This document shows, one piece after another, positions 8,101 to 13,814 of a stretch of DNA of 14,964 bases. The translations under genes were made by a program, and so were the position numbers. Position 1 is the stretch's first letter; each line of letters starts with the position of its first letter. The notes under the pieces were generated by a model. That model made no database searches. It was not told where the DNA came from and saw nothing but the letters and a program-made list of their open reading frames with translations. Origin of the DNA: JAVRLS01 sp031961205 (GTDB lineage: Archaea > Thermoplasmatota > Thermoplasmata > Thermoplasmatales > Thermoplasmataceae); the NCBI GenBank assembly GCA_031961205.1, contig JAVRLS010000021.1:1-14964 (forward strand), read 5' to 3'.

Positions 8101-11100
8101 GAAAAATGTGTTACCTCCATCGTTTGAGACATAAACAGGATTATTCCACGGCGGCACGTGAATGACTATAGAGGAGTTGTAGGGATCAACCGCAACGAAC
8201 CCTTCCTCCGATACCTGGGTTTGATACCAGGTTTTACCATAGTTATCTGAAAATATAGGAGACCAGCCTGCAGCAGTCGTGAAGATGTGAGAACCGTCAG
8301 CTGCAACGTCGTACAGTTCGTTCGTTGATATGTTGTTTAGCCCCTTCCATCTTATTCCCCCATCATATGTGACTATCAGGCCAGCATCGCTGCCTATGAA
8401 TATAATATTATCATTCAGGGGATCGATGCTTATCATCCTGTTATTCTGACCTAAATTTAAACTTTCATTGTAAATCTCCATATTTATGAAGCTTTTTCCA
8501 CCATTTGTTGATTTATAAACATACATATGTCCTGCGATATACATGATGCTTCCATTCTTCGGATCCAATGCTATGGTGTGTGGATTTTGGTAAATGTTGC
8601 CTTCGGGTGATGTAAAAACGGGAATCTGAATTCCGGCGGCAGTGTAATTTAAAGCAGTCCAATTTGTGCCAGCGTTGCTCGAGTAGAAGATATCCGGTGC
8701 TGCTGTATGTCCCTGGTATACAACCGCCCAAACATAGGAATTATTTGTAGGATTTACTACAATCTGGCTCACAGTCAAATAATTAGGAAATGTTGCTACA
8801 ATATTGTAACTGACCCCGCGGTTCTCTGATCTTAAAATTTCCGTTGAATAGTTACCGTTATTGATTGACAAACCTACGTAGATCGTTGAACCATTGTTGG
8901 CTATGGCAGCGGTGGTCACCACAGAAGAAAAGTTACCAATGCTTTTCCATGTTGTACCGAAGTTATCAGAGTATAAGATAGCATGGTAACTGGCAGCATA
9001 CAAAATCCCATTTTGATAAAAAAGTGAGTCTCCTCCTAGATTATAGGTTTCCTGCCAGCTTTCCCCCCCGTTAATTGACTTGTAAATATATCCTCCAACT
9101 ACACTGTTAAGCCCAGTAGTAGATATGACAACTATATCTGGATTTTGTGGATACACGGCTATTGCCTCGACAGCCGTGGAATTAAGACCAAGATCTATAG
9201 GTTCCCAAGTTTCACCACCATTGTCTGACCTGTAAATACCACCAAATCCGTTCATACCACTCGCAGGACCACCTGGCTGACCTCCCCATGGACCACCTCT
9301 TCCAGAAGCAGCGTAAAGAATGTTCATATTGTAGGGGCTATAACCTACCGCTGTTATCGTTCCGGCGCCTCCTAATGAAGACCAAGAAATGTTATAAGGG
9401 CCTAAGTTTGTCCATCCAGTTGCCAGAGTTATGACCGACAGAGCGCTTCCGTTTATCATGAAACCGTTAATCGTTGAACTGTCCAGCAACACTTCGGTCG
9501 AAAGCGGTTCTTCAGTTACTGGTTGAAAGACGAGGTAGAATAACAAGTTATGATTGGAGAGTATATCAAAGCTTCCGGTTGCCTTCAGTTCAATTATTCC
9601 ATGTGTAATATTAATGTAGTTAAATGATATATTTTGTGATGAAACTACATCTAGTGTTCCATCGAATTTTAAGAGCGATGGATCGAACGAATAGACCTGC
9701 CCGAGATTTGCAAGGAAAGAAATGCTGTTGGCGTAGACTGGGACGTACACTCCCCCAGAATAGGATGTCGATACGCTTCCGAGCGAAAAGATACTCTCTC
9801 CCGTAAGGGTAGCGGGAAGAATTGGGGCCAGAGCGATCTCCTGGTACGGACCATTGTACATTCCGAGAGATCTCCAGTGAGTAGAATACGAATTTATAGG
9901 AACTGCACAGATTGCGGCTTTAAAGTCTAGAGCTGGATCTTCGATGTAAACAGGGCTGGATATTGTCATGTCGTATTCGCTGTATATCTCGTTACTGCTG
10001 TTTTGGAACCTGATCACATATACTTCAGTATTTTCCTGTTCAGGGGTTAAGAGAAGAGTACCATTCGATTCTTTGGTTACATCAATGAAGCTTCCTCCTT
10101 TGCTAACATTCGCGAAAGGAACGGAAAAGTTGCCAGATATTGGATATATGTCGTAACTAGTCCCTATCGGCATGTCGTAAGGGAAATATGGCCCGTCATT
10201 AAGTACTACTTCCCCTTCTGGGATGCTCTTGTTCTGGATATTTCCTTCGATTCCCCAAAGATTCATTCCAGGTGGCGAACCACTTTGGCTGTTTTCCCAT
10301 TCTGGAAACTCCCAGAGGAAGGAAATATTGGTTGCATTCAGCCATTTGCCATCTATTCTAAATGATTCAGCATTGGGTATCACTATCTGCCCTGGCAAAA
10401 AACTACTCGAATTTAGGGAGCCTGCCCTTTGACCCACCAGAACCTCCACTCCGAGATAAGCGTAATTGGCGGCGAAGGCCGTTGGCGCCTTATAGAAGGC
10501 GCTATGCCCATCCTCAGGAATAGGGTTTCCATTGACGAGGAACTCCCATGAACCGTTGCTGACAACTTCCATAGTAAAGGTGTATGTCTCATTGGGTACA
10601 AGAGGAAAATCTGTATCTGTTCCACCTGGAGTACTACCATAATTAGAGAAAACCCCCCAGCCGGCATAGGAAACGTCGTACATATACGTTGCCCAATTGT
10701 TGAACCCTACCTGGGCCATCCAGTAATTGCCGGTTAAAGGGTTCCAGTAACCATCGAACACGAATATTGCAAGCGGAACGGGTTCTGGGTAATAGGGAGC
10801 TACTAAAGTGAAAGACATGCCAGTATTGTTAACGGCCTCAAATGCACCCCTAGTTCTGTTAAGAGACCCCGTTCCTAGAACGTCCTGAAGATGCGGAGGG
10901 AGCGTTATCAGGGAAGCAGTATAGTTCGATATATAGTAGTTCCAGAGATCAAAAGAAAAGAAACCACTGCCTGGACCCTCATCCGTCACGTACAGAACAA
11001 GATTCCCGTTAGACTGGAAATTTGTGTATCCGTAGCCATTTGTCGCGGTCGTTAGGTTGAAGTTGGTGGGCGGCCCAGTTATGTTATTTTCATAGATCAG

Positions 11101-11631
11101 CTCACCTCCACTGAATACCTGGAACGTCATAGTAGTATTCATTACTCCAAAACTCAGAGCGCTAGGACCAGCTTCAGGGTTTAAATTAAAAGTCTTACTC
11201 TGTGATACGTTCATCAGAATATAAGGTTGATATTGTTCAGATACAGCAGTTCTTTCGAAATTCACTTTGAAATATTCAGCAGCTCCTGAAACATTAATTA
11301 TTCCAGAAGCCTCAGGCGTCACATAAGATACTGAGGAATTTACAACGTAATTGTAGCTGCCGTTAGCTTCATAAAATTTCAGAGTGTTGTTGTCAGATGA
11401 GTAAGATGTACTTGCCGAATTGTTTGTAATAACCCGAACAGTCCACGCTGTACCTATGGGAAGACCAGTCTCAGTAAATGTAACCGCATAACTGGTAGGT
11501 ATATCCACGCCGTTTTTGACAGGGTTCGCATTAGCTGCCTGAAACGTAAATCCTTCTGTCAAAAACAGTATGAGTACCAAAAAAGTAAGTAGCCTAATTA
11601 AAGATGTTCCTCTTTTTCTCTCATGGAACAT
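5191..11631 (-). CDS. Giant multidomain surface protein with Asp-box and second beta-propeller, C-terminally membrane anchored
   Basis: This 2146-residue protein is probably exported and displayed on the cell surface. A signal peptide (basic HERKRG, hydrophobic core about 11-28, likely cleavage near A36) is followed by a surface repeat (48-126) and a long beta-rich, Asn/Tyr/Gly-rich part (about 130-600). A cohesin-like domain follows (about 622-728). Thirteen Asp-box (BNR) motifs of the form S-x-[DN]-x-G-x-x-[WFY] run from about 798 to 1359, spaced 38-56 residues, as in sortilin or GH74 propellers. A divergent surface repeat (from 1466), seven kelch/WD-like blades (about 1555-1888), a PEGA-like domain (1891-1954) and two tandem surface repeats (1959-2037, 2038-2113) come next. 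One membrane helix (about 2122-2143) and an RRR stop-transfer tail end the protein. There are dozens of N-x-S/T sequons and I find only two cysteines, fitting a glycosylated acid-exposed surface. Adhesion, glycan binding or S-layer association are inferences; I see no catalytic motif. Confidence 0.93.
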   Translation of the reverse strand: MFHERKRGTSLIRLLTFLVLILFLTEGFTFQAANANPVKNGVDIPTSYAVTFTETGLPIGTAWTVRVITNNSASTSYSSDNNTLKFYEANGSYNYVVNSSVSYVTPEASGIINVSGAAEYFKVNFERTAVSEQYQPYILMNVSQSKTFNLNPEAGPSALSFGVMNTTMTFQVFSGGELIYENNITGPPTNFNLTTATNGYGYTNFQSNGNLVLYVTDEGPGSGFFSFDLWNYYISNYTASLITLPPHLQDVLGTGSLNRTRGAFEAVNNTGMSFTLVAPYYPEPVPLAIFVFDGYWNPLTGNYWMAQVGFNNWATYMYDVSYAGWGVFSNYGSTPGGTDTDFPLVPNETYTFTMEVVSNGSWEFLVNGNPIPEDGHSAFYKAPTAFAANYAYLGVEVLVGQRAGSLNSSSFLPGQIVIPNAESFRIDGKWLNATNISFLWEFPEWENSQSGSPPGMNLWGIEGNIQNKSIPEGEVVLNDGPYFPYDMPIGTSYDIYPISGNFSVPFANVSKGGSFIDVTKESNGTLLLTPEQENTEVYVIRFQNSSNEIYSEYDMTISSPVYIEDPALDFKAAICAVPINSYSTHWRSLGMYNGPYQEIALAPILPATLTGESIFSLGSVSTSYSGGVYVPVYANSISFLANLGQVYSFDPSLLKFDGTLDVVSSQNISFNYINITHGIIELKATGSFDILSNHNLLFYLVFQPVTEEPLSTEVLLDSSTINGFMINGSALSVITLATGWTNLGPYNISWSSLGGAGTITAVGYSPYNMNILYAASGRGGPWGGQPGGPASGMNGFGGIYRSDNGGETWEPIDLGLNSTAVEAIAVYPQNPDIVVISTTGLNSVVGGYIYKSINGGESWQETYNLGGDSLFYQNGILYAASYHAILYSDNFGTTWKSIGNFSSVVTTAAIANNGSTIYVGLSINNGNYSTEILRSENRGVSYNIVATFPNYLTVSQIVVNPTNNSYVWAVVYQGHTAAPDIFYSSNAGTNWTALNYTAAGIQIPVFTSPEGNIYQNPHTIALDPKNGSIMYIAGHMYVYKSTNGGKSFINMEIYNESLNLGQNNRMISIDPLNDNIIFIGSDAGLIVTYDGGIRWKGLNNISTNELYDVAADGSHIFTTAAGWSPIFSDNYGKTWYQTQVSEEGFVAVDPYNSSIVIHVPPWNNPVYVSNDGGNTFFQSSVNESQLFVQPRDSPNPIAFSPSTIYIMGLAGIFYSNNSGESFTLIPGSINSTYGFGAIAVSPSDPKLVYASNRNGLFVSDDYGFHWKEVNKIKNVFSIAVDPLNSSIVYFVVFNGNTYDMLYKSLNGGISYEYIGMSSSDNFAAPPAIYSYDYLNDTFLVYTSGNGIYVSEDGGNSWLNVSYNLNSLVVSSFFLSNNGSAYLSTYGTGVWYDPDLLNLTFYRNSPILYGYLPDGTNVTVDGTVVSRPGYFSLTLHSGNNSIYWEGESIYLMASSGGIYFYNFSNMQIHLSVSNMNLPTGTQWSVSADGKTYTIKGNVTIALPLGTKGIYVLPVATDYSIYYPSRYYYPINSSLASSVAVHFNENVKASYRNLSSSMNGISWSTQVAYNKGYAIYGGGGDIELLNISTMAIRDIGNPFSDGQVCAISSYSDGFLIGGTVSPIKPGLFFYNISDGSFQNISDYIPSGLEGSFVRVSSVFAINKNSFGFIVGGYEKMFLGMVENGSFLNLSAYIPSSFASSPQFDAYSGAYISSDNSLIISDGTSLGVLYLDNPTFYVLWSFPSSVDIAITSASTPSDVFIASNGNEAMIIGEDQSNGQPYVGIYNPTTGLMDISSIFPQSELFDTVTWSGRDFVLSGVMANGSAPSIFIYNPITETLATVSTSSYGNVNLIDSAILHNSTLLFTSFNSKPVPNTIYVQYFSYYGLITLTPVGTASISTNVPATLSIGNLTYEGQEFSIPEFYGNYSATLSSPGYKKYNFTISMLPFKTSYYNITLVSSRQYNITFNESGLPLGTKWSVNLSNGQSFSSTNSTMIFRELNGTYYYTIATIDKTYSPTQFSGEFIVNGTVVSISISFFKVNYTVTFIENGLQSGTKWSMTLNGTTKTSNTTTIIFNETNGTYSYTISSSNKAYSSNLTSGSITVNGSNVSKSVTFKTTSPGISPAELYAIIGAVVAIAVVVGVIAFIRRR
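5293..5757 (-). repeat. Two tandem ~78-residue surface repeats at the C-terminus of the giant protein
   Basis: Residues 1959-2037 and 2038-2113 are copies of one unit: Y-x-[IV]-TF-x-E-[SN]-GL-x-x-GTKWS near the start, an [IM]IF-x-E-x-NGTY-x-YTI middle, and a G-x-[IF]-x-VNG-x-x-x-S end. Residues 48-126 carry the same unit (TFTETGLPIGTAWTV, NGSYNYVV). Such repeats often lead into the membrane helix of Thermoplasmatales surface proteins, to my knowledge. Confidence 0.8.
5770..5961 (-). other. PEGA-like domain (residues ~1891-1954 of the giant protein)
   Basis: This stretch has the PEGA pattern: a small beta unit with NVPATLSIGN, a -P-x-x-YGNYSATLSSPGYKKYN- centre and a closing strand. PEGA domains are short beta modules of surface proteins. 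The match is by eye and the boundaries are approximate. Confidence 0.5.
5968..6969 (-). other. Seven-blade beta-propeller region (residues ~1555-1888 of the giant protein)
   Basis: I count seven units of about 48 residues. Each has a hydrophobic strand, a G-rich turn (such as GFLIGGT, GFIVGGY, AMIIGED, FVLSGVM) and a strand ending in a display phrase such as FFYNISDG, GIYNPTTG or FIYNPITE. Seven such units fit one closed propeller of kelch or WD type. It is distinct from the Asp-box region before it. Confidence 0.5.
7555..9240 (-). repeat. Array of 13 Asp-box (BNR) repeats within the giant gene
   Basis: Examples in protein order are SDNGGETW (about residue 802), SINGGESW, SDNFGTTW, SSNAGTNW, STNGGKSF, SDNYGKTW, SNDGGNTF, SNNSGESF, SDDYGFHW and SEDGGNSW (about 1353). 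Most are followed 20-30 residues later by a strand like IAVYPQNPDIVVI, the usual blade framework. Thirteen boxes plus edge strands would fill about two seven-blade propellers. Confidence 0.8.
9448..9768 (-). other. Cohesin-like domain (residues ~622-728 of the giant protein)
   Basis: The order GGVYVPVYANSI, FLANLGQVYSFDPSLLKFDG, IIELKATG and LLFYLVFQPV matches the cohesin / carbohydrate-binding jelly-roll pattern: a 'YDP-x-x-L-x-F' strand, a later 'G-x-I' strand and an 'F-x-V' strand. Cohesins in archaea often have no known dockerin partner. The identification is by pattern only. Confidence 0.4.
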
Positions 11632-11662
11632 GAGAAATCACTACAATGAATATATGAGTTTC

Positions 11663-11675
11663 TTCTATAAAAAGA
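11663..11675 (-). promoter_or_regulatory. TATA box of the giant surface-protein gene
   Basis: The minus strand reads ATCTTTTTATAGA around here, with the TTTATAG core centred about 37 bases before the ATG at 11631. This predicts a leader of about 10 bases. It lies just beyond the T-run that ends the upstream cassette, so the surface gene probably has its own promoter. Confidence 0.4.
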
Positions 11676-11687
11676 TAGATGTCCATG

Positions 11688-11693
11688 AAAAAA
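11688..11693 (-). terminator. Oligo-T terminator after the three-gene coiled-coil cassette
   Basis: Six T residues on the minus strand lie 19 bases after the TGA stop of the 61-residue gene and just ahead of the surface gene's TATA box. Confidence 0.4.
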
Positions 11694-11711
11694 GTTCTTT
11701 TGGCCGCATTG

Positions 11712-11897
11712 TCATGGCCAGGGTTTAGAAAGCTCCTGAGTTTCAGGATCATTGAACGAGAACCGTTTTTTAGGTATGCGTCTGCAATAGGCATTGACAT
11801 AAGTTCCATCTCTTTTCTGGAAAGCCGGAATATACTCAAAACCGAACGGACACTTTCCATTTTCGTAGCCTAAATCGTATCCAAGTCTTGCTTTCAT
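11712..11897 (-). CDS. 61-residue Cys-Pro / Cys-Arg motif protein (third gene of the cassette)
   Basis: The function is unknown. The centre of the protein reads NGKCPFGFEYIP (13-24) and then KRDGTYVNAYCRR (28-40). The '[KR]-x-DGT-x-V-x-x-[YH]-x-R' part resembles a short beta-hairpin motif seen in many small or secreted prokaryotic and viral proteins. The two cysteines, 22 residues apart, could bind metal or form a disulfide. The tail is basic, then acidic and proline-ending (SKPWP). GGAGAT lies just upstream of the ATG, and the ATG overlaps the stop of the 56-residue gene as ATGA, so translation is probably coupled. The protein shares its motif with the gene before it. Frames on the opposite strand exist here, but the coupling and the shared motif favour this reading. 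Confidence 0.65.
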   Translation of the reverse strand: MKARLGYDLGYENGKCPFGFEYIPAFQKRDGTYVNAYCRRIPKKRFSFNDPETQELSKPWP

Positions 11898-12064
11898 TTT
11901 TCCATCTCCATGCGTTTTTCAATACTCGACTGTGCTGTTTCCGATATCTTAGGTTCACTTATCCGTGAATGCCTACAGTGAACTTTCACGAGAACCTTTC
12001 GGCCGAAAATTGTTCGATAATGCGATTGTACGTATGCGTATCTATCAGGACAATTGCCGTTCAT
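11894..12064 (-). CDS. 56-residue Cys-Pro / Cys-Arg motif protein (second gene of the cassette)
   Basis: This short gene is easy to overlook. Its ATG (12064-12062) overlaps the stop of the coiled-coil gene as ATGA, and its own TGA overlaps the next ATG as ATGA. The product starts MNGNCPDRYAYVQSHYR, continues with VLVKVHCRHSR (24-34) and ends in a charged, probably helical tail rich in E, K and M. It aligns with the 61-residue neighbour as NG-[NK]-CP-x2-[YF]-x-Y-[VI] ... V-x2-[HY]-C-R, with 25 rather than 22 residues between the cysteines. A metal-binding or disulfide-bonded mini-fold is inferred. The open frame fills the gap between its neighbours exactly, with a 4-base overlap at each end. 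That is strong evidence that it is real although I recognise no family. Confidence 0.65.
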   Translation of the reverse strand: MNGNCPDRYAYVQSHYRTIFGRKVLVKVHCRHSRISEPKISETAQSSIEKRMEMEK

Positions 12065-12942
12065 TTGAACCAGCCCCGCTTTTTCTCCTGCTCAACCTGA
12101 TCGTTCATCTGTTTCAGTAATGCAAATTTGTCTATGCTTTTTTCAGCTTCAGATAAAGAATTCCCATTTGGCAATTTTGGGCTCCCCTCTGGATTCGGAT
12201 CTGAGATCGGAATCGGTTTCTGATTTTGTTTAATTCCGTTCGCATTATCCCCAGCGGGAAGCTGCTTAGGTTCTGGTTGTTTGGTAGCCCTAAGATAGTC
12301 TATTACCTTAGGCAACACTGACATTATCTCCTTTAGTCCTTCGACATCCGATCCGTAGAGAGATAGCAAATTAGCACCAATCTCAAAACTCCAGTTGTCA
12401 GGATTTTTGCGAACCGAATCGTACCAATCTTTCAACTTACTTAGAAAATCCACCACTTGTTTAGTTCCTTCGCCGTGGAGATTTTTCATTTCCGCTTTCA
12501 GAACCTCTTTCTCGGCCATAAGATCGCCAATTTCAGATCTCATTGTTTCTATCCTACCTTCAAAATCCATGAATTCTCTGGATAATTGGGCTTTGTCATT
12601 GCGGAGTTTTGCAACGGTCTGTCTCAGATCCTCAATATCAACGGTGGTATTTTCGACTTCTATGACCCCTGCGAGTGCCTCTGCAACCCCAGGGATATAT
12701 AACGGATTGGACTTATCTGCCAATTCGGTTAGAAACTGTCTGTTGTCAGGATATCTCTTGACGATCCACTCTGAATGTTCAGGGTGCTTTGAGACGTAAT
12801 CGTACAATTCCTGATCCGTAATTTTCGGTTTGAAAAATATCTTTTTGTCCCCTACGTTGCTGTTTTGGTTCTTCAGGCTTTCTACCTGTTTCCGCAGTTC
12901 TGCATTCTCCATCCTCAGCCTATCGTATGTTACATTACCCAT
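12061..12942 (-). CDS. 293-residue coiled-coil protein (first gene of the cassette)
   Basis: No family is recognised. Residues 5-28 form a heptad-like helix (RLRMENAELRKQVESLKNQ). Residues 40-95 are a compact, probably helical domain rich in aromatic and charged residues (ELYDYVSKHPEHSEWIVKRY). Residues 100-157 are a long predicted coiled coil (VDIEDLRQTVAKLR, then EGRIETMRSEIGDLMAEKEVLK). Residues 160-220 contain a second helical part with KLKDWYDSVRKNPDNW. Residues 221-262 are Pro/Asn/Gly-rich and likely disordered, and a final amphipathic helix ends in KKRGWFK. There is no signal peptide or membrane helix, so a cytoplasmic scaffolding or structural role is likely. A TATA-like box about 29 bases upstream suits a leaderless mRNA. 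The next gene overlaps its stop codon as ATGA. This architecture is also seen in archaeal plasmid and virus proteins, but nothing here proves that origin. Confidence 0.85.
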   Translation of the reverse strand: MGNVTYDRLRMENAELRKQVESLKNQNSNVGDKKIFFKPKITDQELYDYVSKHPEHSEWIVKRYPDNRQFLTELADKSNPLYIPGVAEALAGVIEVENTTVDIEDLRQTVAKLRNDKAQLSREFMDFEGRIETMRSEIGDLMAEKEVLKAEMKNLHGEGTKQVVDFLSKLKDWYDSVRKNPDNWSFEIGANLLSLYGSDVEGLKEIMSVLPKVIDYLRATKQPEPKQLPAGDNANGIKQNQKPIPISDPNPEGSPKLPNGNSLSEAEKSIDKFALLKQMNDQVEQEKKRGWFK

Positions 12943-12958
12943 ATGCTATATATAATTG

Positions 12959-12975
12959 GATATAACATATATCAA
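12959..12975 (-). promoter_or_regulatory. TATA box and inverted repeat upstream of the coiled-coil cassette
   Basis: GATATA-ACA-TATATC is a perfect 6-bp inverted repeat at 12959-12973. On the minus strand the distal half (TGATATATG) is centred about 29 bases before the ATG at 12942, suitable as a box A for a leaderless transcript. The symmetry could be chance in AT-rich DNA or could let a dimeric regulator cover the box. Confidence 0.4.
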
Positions 12976-13024
12976 GCACATGGCTTTTCAGAAGGTCACT
13001 AATCGTCAGGATCAGTAACCCAGT

Positions 13025-13153
13025 TTAAATGCCTTTCCTAGCTCTCCGGGCGCGGTCATTGCCTGATTGGTTTCCCGGTATGACGTAAGATATCATGAAA
13101 TCAGGAACACTGAATTGTCTTCCGTATAACTGCACCGTACTTCTGGAAACCAT
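13025..13153 (-). CDS. Possible 42-residue small basic protein
   Basis: The frame runs from ATG 13153 to TAA. The product begins MVSRSTVQLYGRQFSVPDF, then has ISYVIPGNQ and an arginine-rich tail (DRARRARKGI). A TTTTTTTAATA string at 13196-13206 is a candidate TATA box about 45 bases upstream, leaving a short leader with AAGGTTGAT. The alternating hydrophobic pattern and the basic tail would suit a small nucleic-acid-binding protein, but this is conjecture. A 39-codon plus-strand frame overlaps it, so neither is secure. Confidence 0.3.
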   Translation of the reverse strand: MVSRSTVQLYGRQFSVPDFMISYVIPGNQSGNDRARRARKGI

Positions 13154-13380
13154 AAATTACCACGATCAACCTTCAGGACTACTGTTTTATTGCCGTATTA
13201 AAAAAATTCAATGACCGGTATGAACTGCTCTCATGATTCATGAAATATGTCGTAGCGGAATGATAAAACTGTTCATTATAAAAATATTGTTAAAGTGTAG
13301 GGAAATTTTCACGTTGAACCCCGGAAATGAGCTTTATGACACGCGAAAATAAGCTTTAATAAGGTCTTTTTAGTCACCGG

Positions 13381-13389
13381 TTTTAAAAG
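13381..13389 (+). promoter_or_regulatory. Candidate TATA box of the 82-residue gene
   Basis: TTTTAAAAG lies about 41 bases before ATG 13426, giving a leader of around 15 bases. If the true start is ATG 13459 instead, TTTATTA at 13430-13436 is the better-placed box (about 26 bases upstream). Confidence 0.3.
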
Positions 13390-13425
13390 GGTGCAGTCTA
13401 AACAATAGCACTCTGTACCTGCGGA

Positions 13426-13674
13426 ATGCATTTATTAGGAAAAAAGTATTATCATGCTATGGTGTTCAGCGAAGATGAAGTAAAGACGAAAATAAAGGAC
13501 GATCTCGAATCCCGGTACAAAAAGATATCGGAACTCTATTTTGGAGTGCTGAAGCATGATGACGATCTGCACGAATACTCGATTCTTGCACGATACAAGG
13601 TCAGAAATGAAACCAGGAATACTGAATATTACCTGGACGAGGATGGCAAAATAATAAGACATTTTAATTTGTAA
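13426..13674 (+). CDS. Small hypothetical alpha/beta protein
   Basis: The protein has 82 residues from ATG 13426, or 71 from the in-frame ATG 13459 (MVFSEDEV). It has an acidic/basic helix (EVKTKIKDDLESRYKKIS), then strands such as ELYFGVLKHDD, EYSILARYKVRNE and a final TEYYLDEDGKIIRHF. Helix followed by three or four strands, closing with a 'YYxDxDGKII' strand, resembles PepSY- or cystatin-like small folds, but I cannot assign a family. There is no signal peptide, so it is cytoplasmic. It stands alone, with more than 140 bases on each side, and reads away from the coiled-coil cassette. The later start would put a TATA box at the leaderless distance, so the N-terminus is uncertain. Confidence 0.7.
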   Translation: MHLLGKKYYHAMVFSEDEVKTKIKDDLESRYKKISELYFGVLKHDDDLHEYSILARYKVRNETRNTEYYLDEDGKIIRHFNL

Positions 13675-13780
13675 AGCTACATAATAATTACCTATCAAAG
13701 ATCAGTACAATAATTTTCCATCCACACCGTAATTTTCTCCTGCGTTTATATTTGTAATCATTTTTCCATATATATAAACT

Positions 13781-13802
13781 ATTTTAATTAATTTTAATTA
13801 AT
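13781..13802. repeat. Tandem decamer ATTTTAATTA x2 in a promoter region
   Basis: The ten bases ATTTTAATTA occur twice in a row, followed by AT. They sit between a distal TATA string (TATATATAAA, about 13769-13778) and the proximal box (13807-13814) of the next gene. They could be a regulator site or simply AT-rich spacer. Confidence 0.6.
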
Positions 13803-13806
13803 AACA

Positions 13807-13814
13807 TTTATATT
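13807..13814 (+). promoter_or_regulatory. TATA box of the membrane Ig-like protein gene
   Basis: TTTATATT is centred about 25 bases upstream of ATG 13836. This supports that ATG as the start of a leaderless mRNA rather than the upstream TTG at 13821. Confidence 0.5.

Larger units (their letters stand above)
12943..13425. other. Intergenic region between divergent transcription units
   Basis: It separates the minus-strand coiled-coil cassette from the plus-strand genes. It holds the cassette's promoter, a possible 42-codon minus-strand gene (13153-13025), and several TATA-like strings facing plus (such as 13355-13361 and 13381-13389). Near 13231-13244 is a duplicated TCATGA. I find no tRNA, CRISPR repeat or transposon end. 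Confidence 0.5.

Noticed and set aside
7555..9768. Calling the giant protein a GH74 xyloglucanase or sialidase from its Asp-boxes
   Set aside because: Asp-boxes are structural only. I could not find the catalytic aspartates of GH74 or the Arg triad and Tyr/Glu pair of sialidases.
11665..11715. 16-codon frame joined by a third ATGA overlap after the 61-residue gene
   Set aside because: It runs through the T6 terminator and into the TATA box of the surface gene. The product has no cysteine motif, so the overlap is probably chance.
11621..11860. 79-codon minus-strand frame in another phase
   Set aside because: It overlaps both the 61-residue gene and the start of the surface gene and would read through their terminator and promoter, so it is a shadow frame.
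11679..11873. 64-codon plus-strand frame opposite the 61-residue gene
   Set aside because: It lies antisense to the ATGA-coupled gene whose motif is shared with its neighbour, and it has no well-placed promoter or family resemblance.
12395..12799. 134-codon plus-strand frame inside the coiled-coil gene
   Set aside because: It is the antisense shadow of a charged coiled-coil coding sequence and has no promoter or recognisable product.
13095..13214. 39-codon plus-strand frame
   Set aside because: It has no TATA box or ribosome site near its ATG and overlaps the minus-strand 42-codon frame, which has a possible promoter.
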